Below, piece by piece: positions 26,182 to 34,067 of a stretch of DNA of 64,000 nucleotides. Numbering within the stretch: position 1 is the first letter of the stretch; each line of letters starts with the position of its first letter. The notes under the pieces were generated by a model. It searched no databases and was not told where the DNA came from. It was given only the letters and a program-made list of their open reading frames with translations. This DNA comes from Pseudoxanthomonas sp. J31 (lineage in GTDB: Bacteria > Pseudomonadota > Gammaproteobacteria > Xanthomonadales > Xanthomonadaceae), in NCBI RefSeq assembly GCF_000510725.1, contig NZ_AZNZ01000003.1:273239-337238 (forward strand), written 5' to 3'. The position numbers and the translations under genes were made by a program.

Positions 26182-26649
26182 ATGACCCTCGTCCTGACCT
26201 ATGGCACCTTCGACCTGCTGCACGTGGGGCACGTCAACCTGCTGCGTCGCGCGCGCGCGCTGGGCGACCGCCTGGTGGTCGGTCTGTCCAGCGATGCCTT
26301 CAACGCGCTCAAGCGCAAGCAGTCCACCCAGTCCTACGCCGACCGGGAAGCGGTGCTGCGCGCCATCCGCTACGTGGACGACGTGTTTCCCGAGGAAAGC
26401 TGGGAACAGAAGGCCGAGGACATCCGCCGGCTGGGGGCCGGCCTGCTGGTGATGGGCTCGGACTGGACCGGCCATTTCGACCACCTGGCCTGCCACTGCC
26501 CGGTCCGCTACCTGCCGCGGACCGAGAACATTTCCTCCTCGGCGCTGAAGGCCGAGATCCGCCGGACCGGGACCGTGCGCGACCCCGCCGCCGAGCCGGC
26601 GGCCATGCGCATGGCGGCGGCGGTGCTGGCGCTGGGGAGCCGCGGTTGA
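26182..26649 (+). CDS. tagD: Glycerol-3-phosphate cytidylyltransferase (TagD-like)
   Basis: This enzyme class makes CDP-glycerol from CTP and glycerol-3-phosphate. At 155 residues it is slightly longer than the usual 130. Nucleotidyltransferase motif HVGH is at 14-17 (GTFDLLHVGHVNLLRRA), the KRKQSTQSYADRE loop follows, and RTENISSS at 113-120 is the second signature. These are the hallmarks of TagD. CDP-glycerol would feed the two glycerophosphotransferases downstream (26646 and 32176). Such genes are best known from Gram-positive teichoic acid synthesis, so the location in a flagellar locus is unusual. A sigma-54 promoter is directly upstream. Confidence 0.92.
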   Translation: MTLVLTYGTFDLLHVGHVNLLRRARALGDRLVVGLSSDAFNALKRKQSTQSYADREAVLRAIRYVDDVFPEESWEQKAEDIRRLGAGLLVMGSDWTGHFDHLACHCPVRYLPRTENISSSALKAEIRRTGTVRDPAAEPAAMRMAAAVLALGSRG

Positions 26650-28199
26650 GCGCGCCGCGCCTTGCGCTGGCGCTGCACGCGGCCGGCGGGGGTCCGGTGC
26701 TGCACCTGCGGCTCGTCGCGGCACCGGCCGAGGCGCGCTGGCTGCGGCTGTGCGCGCGCGGCCCTGACGCGCGTGCGCTGTGCGTGCCGCTGCGGGCCGA
26801 CGCCGGAGGAGACGCATGCGCCGAGGTGCCGGTCGCGTCGCTGCTCGGGCCGGGGCCGCTGCGCTGGGACGTGCGCCTGGCGGCGTCGCCCGGGGATGCC
26901 GGCGTGCACCTCTGCCCGGCGCCGGAGGCGGGCGCCGCACGCCACTTCTTCCGCGCCCAGGCCGCCGGGCACGGGCTGTCCGCCTACCTGAGCGACAGCG
27001 CCGGCTCGCTGGTGCTGCTCGCCGCGCCGGCCGCGCGCCATGCCGCCGTGGCCGATGCCGAGGACGCGAAGGCACGTTTCCAGACCGAACTGCGCGACGC
27101 CCCGCTGGAACCGGACCTGGTGCTGTTCGAGAGCTTCCTGGGCAAGGCCTACGCGGGCAACCCCCGCTACGTCTACGAGGCACTGCGCGAGCTGCGACCC
27201 GATCTGCGCTGCGTATGGGCCTATGACGGCACGCAGCCCATTCCGGGCGATCCTCCACGTGTAAGGCGGGGGTCGCCCGAGTACTACCGCGTGCTCGCAC
27301 GTGCCGGATACCGGGTGAACAATGTGGTGTTCGCCGGCCACGGGCGTAAGCCGGAGACCGTGTACCTGCAGACCTGGCACGGAACACCGCTCAAGCGTCT
27401 GGGCTGGGACATCGAGGTCGCCGGTCCCGAAGCCGACGCGCGCGACAACTTCCACCGCGAATCCCGCGCCTGGACCGTGCTGCTGAGCGCAAACCCGTAC
27501 TCCTCCGACACCTTCAGGCGTGCCTTCCGCTACGACGGGCCGGTGCTGGAGCCGCGGTACCCGCTTACCGACCCGCTGGTGGCGCCCTGCCCCGACCGCG
27601 ACGCGCTCGCCGCGCGCCTGGGCCTGCCGGTCGGGCGCCGCTACGTGCTCTACGCGCCCACCTGGCGCGACCACCGGCCGGTAGGCACCTGGCGCTTCGA
27701 TTTCGACCTGCACCTGGACCTGGACGCCGTGTCCGCCGCGCTGGCTCCCGACCAGGTGCTGCTGGTCAAGGGCCACCACCTGGCCACCGGCCTGGACGCG
27801 GCGCGGCTGCCGGGCAACGTGATCGACGTCTCCGCGCTGGAGGACGTCACCGAGCTGTGCGCGCTGGCCGACGTGCTCGTCACCGACTACTCCTCGGTCT
27901 TCTTCGATTTCGCGGTGACCGGCAGGCCCATCCTGTTCTACTGCTACGACCTCGAGCTCTACGCGCGCCAGGTCCGCGGCTTCTACCTGGACATGGAGCG
28001 CGACCTGCCCGGCCCGGTGGCCCGCACCACGCCCGAACTGCTGGCCCTGCTGCGCGACCTGCCGGCCGTGCAGGCCCGCTACGCCGCGCGCTACCGCGCC
28101 TTCCGCCAGGAGTACTGCGCGCTGGCCGACGGGGCCGCCGCGCGACGGGTGGTGGAAGCGGTGTTCGGGCCGGCCGCGGAGGCGCGCGCATGCGCCTGA
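26646..28199 (+). CDS. CDP-glycerol glycerophosphotransferase-like protein (TagB/TagF family)
   Basis: A 517-residue protein, without a signal peptide, that should transfer glycerol phosphate from CDP-glycerol to an acceptor. The family motifs are clear: TWHGTPLKRLGWD (Trp244/His245), YAPTWRDHRPVG, and VLVTDYSSVFFDFAVTGRP with Asp414. The first 110 residues are not part of the core and show a beta-rich, proline-containing domain of unknown role. The start is TTG 26646, overlapping the tagD stop by 4 bases, which is typical of coupled genes; an ATG further in would cut conserved sequence. The acceptor is unknown: a glycan on flagellin, LPS or a capsule are all possible. Confidence 0.88.
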   Translation: MSAPRLALALHAAGGGPVLHLRLVAAPAEARWLRLCARGPDARALCVPLRADAGGDACAEVPVASLLGPGPLRWDVRLAASPGDAGVHLCPAPEAGAARHFFRAQAAGHGLSAYLSDSAGSLVLLAAPAARHAAVADAEDAKARFQTELRDAPLEPDLVLFESFLGKAYAGNPRYVYEALRELRPDLRCVWAYDGTQPIPGDPPRVRRGSPEYYRVLARAGYRVNNVVFAGHGRKPETVYLQTWHGTPLKRLGWDIEVAGPEADARDNFHRESRAWTVLLSANPYSSDTFRRAFRYDGPVLEPRYPLTDPLVAPCPDRDALAARLGLPVGRRYVLYAPTWRDHRPVGTWRFDFDLHLDLDAVSAALAPDQVLLVKGHHLATGLDAARLPGNVIDVSALEDVTELCALADVLVTDYSSVFFDFAVTGRPILFYCYDLELYARQVRGFYLDMERDLPGPVARTTPELLALLRDLPAVQARYAARYRAFRQEYCALADGAAARRVVEAVFGPAAEARACA

Positions 28200-29467
28200 A
28201 CGTACTGGTCTTCCCGTGCGGCTCGGAGATCGGGCTGGAGATCCATGCCGCGCTGCGCCATGCCAAGGACATCCGCCTGCACGGCGCCTCGTCGGTGTCC
28301 GACCACGGCGAGTTCGCCTATGCCCGGTACCGGCGCATCGACGCCCAGGCCGGCTCTCCAGGCCTGGTGGAAGCGCTGAACGCGCTGGTCGACGAATGGG
28401 GCATCGACCTTGTGCTGCCGGCGCACGACAGCGTGATCCCTCTGCTGGCCGAGGCAACCGCGCTGCGCGCGCCGGCGGCGGTTCCCGATGCGGGCACCGC
28501 CGCGGTCTGCCGGGACAAGCGCCTGACCTACGACCGCCTGCGCCACCTGGGCATCGTCCCGGCCGACGTGGAGGGGCTGGCCCGGGAATACCCGATCTTC
28601 GCCAAGCCGGCCATTGGCCAGGGCAGCCAGGGCGCCGAACGCGTGGACGGGCCGGAACGCCACCGCCAGCTGCTGGATTCCGGCATCGCCTACGTGTTCA
28701 GCGAGTACCTGCCGGGGGCCGAATACACGGTGGACTGCATCTCCGATGCCGAGGGCCGGCTGCTGCATGCCGCGCCCCGCAGCCGCGCACGGGTGAAGTC
28801 CGGCATCAGCGTGCGTTCGGCTCCGGCGTCCGATGCCGGCGCCATGGTCGCGATGGCCGGCACGATCGCCGCCGAACTGCGCCTGCGCGGCGCCTGGTTC
28901 TTCCAGGTGCGCGAGGACCGCGAAGGCGTGCCGAAGCTGCTGGAGGTGGCGCCGCGCATAGCCGGATCCATGGCGCTCTCGCGCATGCGCGGCATCAACT
29001 ATCCGCTGCTGCATGTCTACGCCCACCTCGGCCGTCCGTTCACGGTGCTGCCGCAGGAGCACGAGGTGGTCCTGGACCGGGCCCTGGCCAACCGCTACCG
29101 CACCGGCCTGCGCTATTCGCGCGTGTACCTCGACCTAGACGACACCCTGGTGCTGCGCGGGGCGGCCAACCCGCTGCTGGTGGCCCTGCTCTACCAGTGG
29201 CAGGCCCGCGGCACGCCCGTGGTGCTGCTGACCCGCCATGCCGGCGATCCGCTGGAATGCCTGCGCCGCCACCGCATCTGCCCGGAACTGTTCGAGCGCA
29301 TCGAGCATCTCCGCGACCGCACGCCGAAGAGCGCGGCGATCGGCGACGACAGCGAGGCCATCTTCATCGACGATTCCTTCGCCGAGCGCCTGGATGTCCA
29401 CCGCAACTGCGGCATCCCCGTGTTCGACCTCGACGCCGCCGAGCAACTCCTGGACCTGCGCGCATGA
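28190..29467 (+). CDS. ATP-grasp ligase fused to a HAD phosphatase domain
   Basis: A 425-residue fusion. Residues about 1-300 are an ATP-grasp ligase (VCRDKRLTYDRLRHLGI, FAKPAIGQGSQG phosphate loop, FSEYLPGAEYTVDCI, FFQVREDREGVPKLLEVAPR) of the carboxylate-amine ligase kind. Residues about 312-425 are a HAD domain with DLDDT motif at 315-319, LLTRHAGDPLECL and AIGDDSEAIFIDDSFAER. The pair suggests a ligase joined with a phosphatase step. It overlaps the preceding gene by 10 bases. Products could be an amide-linked decoration of an amino sugar, but the substrate cannot be read from sequence. Confidence 0.82.
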   Translation: MRLNVLVFPCGSEIGLEIHAALRHAKDIRLHGASSVSDHGEFAYARYRRIDAQAGSPGLVEALNALVDEWGIDLVLPAHDSVIPLLAEATALRAPAAVPDAGTAAVCRDKRLTYDRLRHLGIVPADVEGLAREYPIFAKPAIGQGSQGAERVDGPERHRQLLDSGIAYVFSEYLPGAEYTVDCISDAEGRLLHAAPRSRARVKSGISVRSAPASDAGAMVAMAGTIAAELRLRGAWFFQVREDREGVPKLLEVAPRIAGSMALSRMRGINYPLLHVYAHLGRPFTVLPQEHEVVLDRALANRYRTGLRYSRVYLDLDDTLVLRGAANPLLVALLYQWQARGTPVVLLTRHAGDPLECLRRHRICPELFERIEHLRDRTPKSAAIGDDSEAIFIDDSFAERLDVHRNCGIPVFDLDAAEQLLDLRA

Positions 29468-30972
29468 ACCCCGCCAGCCCTCCCGCCACGCCCGCGCCGC
29501 TGCTGTCGATCGTGGTGCTGGTCTACAACACCTCCGCCTACCTGCGCGAATGCTTCGATTCGCTCCTGCACCAGGCCTACCGCAACATCGAGATCATCGC
29601 GATCGACGATGCCAGCACCGACGACAGCCTGGCGATCTGCCGCGAGTACGAGGCCGCGCACCCGAACTTCAGCTGCATCAGCAAGCCCAACGAGGGCGGC
29701 GCGATCGCCGGCAACCTCGGCATCTCGCTGGCCCGCGGCGAGTACGTGGCGCTGGTGGACTCGGACGACGTGGTCACCCCCGACGGCTACCGGCTGCTGA
29801 TGGAGGAGGCGCTGCGCACCGGCGCGGACATCACCATCGGGCGCGCCGCGCGGCTGGTGAACGGCGCGCGTTCCGCGGCCGGGTTCCTGTACGAACCCTA
29901 CGTGTGGTCGCAGCGCAGGACCTTCGACTCGGTGGAGCAGTTCGACGACGTCATCCACGACTGCTTCTACTGGAACAAGGTCTTCCGCACCGGGTTCCTG
30001 CGCGCGCACGGCCTGGGCATGGACCCGGGGCTGCTCTACGCCGACCGGCCCTTCGTCCACCGCGCCTACTGGCATAGCCGGCGCACGGCGATCATCCCGG
30101 ACCTGGTGTACCTGTGGCGCACCCGCCCCGAGGGCGCGGCCGCCTCGATCTCCCAGAGCGCGCAGAAGGCCGGGAACTTCGCCGACCGGATCCGTTCGAT
30201 GGTCATCGAATGGCACGATTTCGCCGGCATTTCCGCGGCCGCGGCCTACCGCCGCAAGATCGCGGTGGCCAACCTGCACCGCGCCCTGTACGCGGCGCCC
30301 GGGATCGTCTCCTCGCCCTCCTTCCGCCGCGCCTTCATGCAGGGCATGCACGAACTGCTGGCCCTTTACGGCGACCTGGACTGGAGCTCGCTCGGCGTGC
30401 GCCGGTGCCTGTACCTGGAGCTGATCCGACGCAACGAGGTGGAGGCGCTGTGCTTCCTGCTCGGCGTCACCCAGGAGCGGAGCTGGATCGTGGAGATCGA
30501 GGGGGCGTGCTACTGGCAGCAGCCCTTCCTGGACAACCCGGAGGTTCCGGTCCCGCGCGAGGTCATGCGCGTGGACTTCCCGGTCATCGGCTTCTTCCAT
30601 GTCGGGGAACTGGCGCTGGACGACAACGGCCTGGGGCTGGACCTGCACCTGCACGAGGGGATCATGGCCCGCTGCGGGATCGCCTTCGAACTGCAGTCGC
30701 TCTATGGCGAGGGCGTCCACGAGCTGGTGGCGGAGGGGCGGGCGGGCGCGCACCGCTGGCGCTACTCGCTGCCGCCGGACCGGCTGCCGGCCGCGCCAGG
30801 GCTGTACGGGCTGGTCATGCACTACCGCGCGCCCGACGGGACCTGCGGCCGGTACCGGGTGGGCTGGCACGTGCTGATGCCGGAATGGCGGGCCTGCCTG
30901 CCGATGCAGGGCCGCGGCGGCCGGCTGGAGCTGTCGTCCGAAGCCGGGGGCCTGGCCCTGCTCGTCAAATGA
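29464..30972 (+). CDS. GT2-family glycosyltransferase
   Basis: A 502-residue glycosyltransferase. The GT-A fold spans about 12-250: IVVLVYNTSAYLRECFDSLL, IIAIDDASTDDSL, NEGGAIAGNLGISLARGEYV, and metal-binding DSD at 99-101 (VDSDDVVTPDGY). Acceptor-site residues are suggested by YWNKVFRTGFL. Residues about 330-502 form an extra C-terminal beta-rich domain (VMRVDFPVIGFFHVGELALD) not typical of minimal GT2 enzymes. It overlaps the ATP-grasp gene by 4 bases. It could add a sugar to the glycerol-phosphate-bearing glycan; donor and acceptor are unknown. Confidence 0.88.
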   Translation: MNPASPPATPAPLLSIVVLVYNTSAYLRECFDSLLHQAYRNIEIIAIDDASTDDSLAICREYEAAHPNFSCISKPNEGGAIAGNLGISLARGEYVALVDSDDVVTPDGYRLLMEEALRTGADITIGRAARLVNGARSAAGFLYEPYVWSQRRTFDSVEQFDDVIHDCFYWNKVFRTGFLRAHGLGMDPGLLYADRPFVHRAYWHSRRTAIIPDLVYLWRTRPEGAAASISQSAQKAGNFADRIRSMVIEWHDFAGISAAAAYRRKIAVANLHRALYAAPGIVSSPSFRRAFMQGMHELLALYGDLDWSSLGVRRCLYLELIRRNEVEALCFLLGVTQERSWIVEIEGACYWQQPFLDNPEVPVPREVMRVDFPVIGFFHVGELALDDNGLGLDLHLHEGIMARCGIAFELQSLYGEGVHELVAEGRAGAHRWRYSLPPDRLPAAPGLYGLVMHYRAPDGTCGRYRVGWHVLMPEWRACLPMQGRGGRLELSSEAGGLALLVK

Positions 30973-30988
30973 CCGCCGCCGGCGGCAC

Positions 30989-31004
30989 CGGTACGGGACT
31001 TGCA
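30989..31004 (+). promoter_or_regulatory. Sigma-54 promoter of the aminotransferase-glycerophosphotransferase pair
   Basis: CGGTACG (30989-30995), GGAC, TTGCA (31000-31004) keep GG-N10-GC, with T for C in the GGCAC box. It lies 45 bases before the gene at 31049 and splits the island into two transcription units. Confidence 0.7.
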
Positions 31005-31048
31005 TCGATGCCCGCGCCGGACGCCGCCGGCCCTCCAGGACACACGCC

Positions 31049-32179
31049 ATGAAACCGTCCCGCCCGATCCCGGTCACCAGCCCGCTGCTGCCGCCGCTGG
31101 AGGAGTTCATCCCCTACCTGCAGCGGATCTGGGACAGCCGCATCCTGACCAACGGCGGCAGCATGCACCAGGCCCTGGAGAAGGCCCTGTGCGCCTACCT
31201 GGGGGTGGAGCACATCGCCCTGTTCGCCAACGGCACCCTGGCCCTGGTCACCGCGCTGCAGGCGCTGCGCGTCACCGGCGAGGTGATCACCACGCCCTAC
31301 TCGTTCGTGGCCACGGCCCACTCCCTGCTGTGGAACGGGATCAAGCCGGTGTTCGTGGACGTGGACCCGGTCACCTGCAACCTGGATCCGGCGCGGATCG
31401 AGGCGGCCATCACCCCGCAGACCACCGCGATCATGCCGGTGCACTGCTACGGCAGGCCGTGCGACGTGGAGGCCATCGAGCGCATCGCCGACATCTACAA
31501 CCTCAAGGTCATCTACGACGCCGCCCACGCCTTCGGCGTGCGCGATGCAGGTGGCAGCGTGCTGCGCCACGGCGACCTGTCGGTGCTCAGCTTCCACGCC
31601 ACCAAGGTGTTCAACACCTTCGAGGGCGGCGCCATCATCTGCCCGGACGCGCGCACCAAGCAGCGCATCGACCACCTGAAGAACTTCGGCTTCGTCAACG
31701 AAACCACGGTCGTGGCGCCGGGCATCAACGGCAAGATGAACGAGGTCTGCGCCGCGTTCGGCCTGCTCCAGCTCAAGCACATCGACCGTGCCCTGGCCCA
31801 CCGTGCCCGGCTCGACGGCCTGTACCGCGAGCACCTGGCAGGCGTGCCCGGGCTGGATTGCCTGCAGCCGGTGGCGGGGGTGGAGGGCAACTACGCCTAC
31901 TTCCCGGTGATGGTCAACGAGGCCTTCCCGCTGTCGCGCGACGAGCTCTACCAGGTCATGCGCGAGCACGACATCCTGGTGCGGCGCTATTTCTACCCGC
32001 TGATCAGCGAGTTCCCCATGTACCGCGGGCTGCCTTCCGCGGCCCCGGGCAACCTGCCGAACGCGCACGCGGCCGCCCGCCGCGTGCTGTGCCTGCCGAT
32101 CCACCCGGACCTCTCCGGGGACGACGTGGCCGGCATCTGCGACCTGGTCAGGTCGCTCACCCGGGAGAAGGCCGCGTGA
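31049..32179 (+). CDS. DegT/DnrJ/EryC1-family sugar aminotransferase
   Basis: A 376-residue PLP enzyme that puts an amino group on a nucleotide keto-sugar. The catalytic Lys186 lies in SFHATKVFNTFEGGAI; ILTNGGSMHQALEKALCAYL and TTPYSFVATAHSLLWNG are conserved at the start; DAAHAFGV carries the PLP-contacting His/Asp. Similar enzymes (VioA, FdtB, WecE types) make amino sugars for flagellin glycans, O-antigen or capsule. No dehydratase or epimerase gene is present in the window, so its substrate must come from elsewhere. It is the first gene of the unit preceded by a sigma-54 element. Confidence 0.92.
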   Translation: MKPSRPIPVTSPLLPPLEEFIPYLQRIWDSRILTNGGSMHQALEKALCAYLGVEHIALFANGTLALVTALQALRVTGEVITTPYSFVATAHSLLWNGIKPVFVDVDPVTCNLDPARIEAAITPQTTAIMPVHCYGRPCDVEAIERIADIYNLKVIYDAAHAFGVRDAGGSVLRHGDLSVLSFHATKVFNTFEGGAIICPDARTKQRIDHLKNFGFVNETTVVAPGINGKMNEVCAAFGLLQLKHIDRALAHRARLDGLYREHLAGVPGLDCLQPVAGVEGNYAYFPVMVNEAFPLSRDELYQVMREHDILVRRYFYPLISEFPMYRGLPSAAPGNLPNAHAAARRVLCLPIHPDLSGDDVAGICDLVRSLTREKAA

Positions 32180-33465
32180 GAGCTGGCGGGATCCTGCGCG
32201 CCGCCTGGCGGCGGCGGATCGCGCACGCCTGGACCGGGATCCCGCTGCTGGCGCTGTGGCGGCTGCTCGACCTGCTGGTGCCCAAGCGCCGCGACCACTG
32301 GGCGCTGTTCGCCCATCCGCTCAAGCCGGGCCAGCTGGTGGAGAACGCCCGCGCCGTGCACGAAGCCCTGCGCGGCGAGCCTGGGGTAAGGACCTGGGTG
32401 TTCGTGCGCGGCACTTCGACGCCGCCTCCGGGCGTGGATCCGGACACCGTGGTCGAGCTCGGCACCCTGGCCGGCCTGTGGCGCCTGGCCCGCTGCGGCG
32501 TGTTGCTGCTGACCAATTCCACGTCCATGGACATGTCCCTGGCCTGGAGCAATGGCGGTTTCTCGGCACCCAGGCCCTGGCTGCGGCGACGGGTCGTGGT
32601 CAACCTGTGGCATGGCATCCCGCTGAAGCGCCTGTTCGCCCTGGCCAATCCGGAGCAGCGCCGGCACGGCGACCGCAACCGCTTCCGCCGCCTGGAGCGC
32701 CGCCACTACGACGGCCTGGTCGCCTCCTCCGACGTGGACGCCCATGCCATGGCAGCGATCTTCCATCCGCTGCCACCGGAGCGGGTCTGGGCCACGGGCC
32801 TGCCGCGCAACGATTTCCTGGTCCAGCCCGAGGCCGACCTGCCGGCCCCCCTGCGCGCGGAACTGGAGCGGGTGCGGGCCCTTTGCGCCGGCCGCCGCCT
32901 GGTGCTTTACGCCCCCACCTACCGCGACGCCAGCGTCGCCCGCGAGCTGGGCTACCACTTCTCCGCGGCGGAGATCGCGGCCCTGGGCCGGGTGCTGGAA
33001 CGCCATGGTGCGGTGCTGGGAGTGCGTGGGCACTACCTGGCCAACGCCGGTGGCCTGTTGCCGGAGGCGGGGGCGCAGGCGGCGGCCCCGGTGCTGGACC
33101 TGGGCCACGCCCGGTTCCACGAGATCGCCCCGCTGTTGCGCCACAGCTCGCTGGTGGTGACCGACTATTCCTCGGTCTACATCGACGCGCTCTACCTGGA
33201 CCTGCCGGTCCTGTCCTTCGCCTACGACCTGGACCACTACCGCGACCACCAGAACGGCCTGCTCTACGACATGGAGCTGGCCTTCCCCGGCCCGGTGGCG
33301 CGCGACTTCGACGGCATGCTGCGCGAGCTGGACCGGCTGCTGTCGCTGCCGGCGTTCGCGCCGGACGCGCACTACCGCCAGGTCCAGCGCCTGTTCTTCC
33401 GCCACCTCGACGCCGGCAACACCGGCCGCGTCATCGCCCGCGTGCGCCAGCTGGCCGGGGTGTAA
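32176..33465 (+). CDS. CDP-glycerol glycerophosphotransferase-like protein, second copy
   Basis: A 429-residue relative of the protein at 26646. The start is GTG 32176, which overlaps the aminotransferase stop by 4 bases; a long upstream open frame is a shadow. Family motifs: NLWHGIPLKRLFA (Trp145/His146), LYAPTYRDASVA, and VVTDYSSVYIDALYLDLPV with Asp330. A hydrophobic stretch near residues 15-38 may bind the membrane. The two copies share motifs but not N-termini, which implies different acceptors, as TagB (priming) and TagF (polymerising) differ in teichoic acid pathways. That split is inference. Confidence 0.88.
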   Translation: MRAGGILRAAWRRRIAHAWTGIPLLALWRLLDLLVPKRRDHWALFAHPLKPGQLVENARAVHEALRGEPGVRTWVFVRGTSTPPPGVDPDTVVELGTLAGLWRLARCGVLLLTNSTSMDMSLAWSNGGFSAPRPWLRRRVVVNLWHGIPLKRLFALANPEQRRHGDRNRFRRLERRHYDGLVASSDVDAHAMAAIFHPLPPERVWATGLPRNDFLVQPEADLPAPLRAELERVRALCAGRRLVLYAPTYRDASVARELGYHFSAAEIAALGRVLERHGAVLGVRGHYLANAGGLLPEAGAQAAAPVLDLGHARFHEIAPLLRHSSLVVTDYSSVYIDALYLDLPVLSFAYDLDHYRDHQNGLLYDMELAFPGPVARDFDGMLRELDRLLSLPAFAPDAHYRQVQRLFFRHLDAGNTGRVIARVRQLAGV

Positions 33466-33618
33466 CCGCCGCCCCCGGGGCGGGAGCGCGGGGGGCCGCC
33501 ATGCCAATGACGGCACGCGCGCCCGGCGCCTGCCGCCCGCCGCACGGAACCCGCCCGGCCGCGGTGCAACCTCCCTCCCCCCATTCCGCCTGCCGCCGGC
33601 TTCCCGTCGTTCCGCTCG

Positions 33619-33634
33619 TGGCACACCGCTTGCA
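33619..33634 (+). promoter_or_regulatory. Sigma-54 promoter of the fliEFGHIJK operon
   Basis: TGGCACA (33619-33625), CCGC, TTGCA (33630-33634) match the consensus with GG-N10-GC; fliE begins 39 bases later. Confidence 0.87.
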
Positions 33635-33672
33635 TTGCCTGCGGCGACACGGCCCATGCCGAAGGGAAGTCC

Positions 33673-34050
33673 ATGACCGACTCGATCAGTTCCATCCTGT
33701 CGCAGATCCGCGCCTACCAGGGCCAGCTCGGCCAGGCCGCCGCGCGCACCGGCGACGTGGCCCGCGGCGACGCGATCCAGGGGCTGGCCGGGATGCAGGC
33801 GCCGGGGACCGCCGGCGTTTCCGGCGTGCCCAGCTTCACCCAGACCCTGGCCAATGCCATGCAGGGGGTCAATGCCGCCCAGGCCCGCGCCGGCGAACTG
33901 CAGGCCGCGTTCGAGCGCGGCGAGCCGGGCGCCGACCTGGCCCGGGTGATGGTGGCCTCGCAGCAGTCGCAGGTGGCGTTCCGCGCCACGGTGGAGGTCC
34001 GCAACCGGCTGGTGCAGGCCTACCAGGACGTCATGAACATGCCGCTGTGA
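33673..34050 (+). CDS. fliE: FliE, MS-ring/rod junction protein
   Basis: FliE joins the FliF ring to the rod and is needed before rod export. It has 125 residues. The N-terminal half is Gln/Ala-rich; the conserved C-terminal helices GVNAAQARAGELQAAFERGE, DLARVMVASQQSQVAFRATV and EVRNRLVQAYQDVMNMPL are diagnostic. It starts the fliE-fliK operon with its own sigma-54 promoter and is followed by fliF after 17 bases. Confidence 0.94.
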   Translation: MTDSISSILSQIRAYQGQLGQAAARTGDVARGDAIQGLAGMQAPGTAGVSGVPSFTQTLANAMQGVNAAQARAGELQAAFERGEPGADLARVMVASQQSQVAFRATVEVRNRLVQAYQDVMNMPL

Positions 34051-34067
34051 CCAGGGACTGACACACG

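Noticed and set aside
31000..33465. An 821-codon frame ending in the second glycerophosphotransferase
   Set aside because: The true gene starts at GTG 32176; upstream it overlaps the aminotransferase in another frame and has shadow composition.
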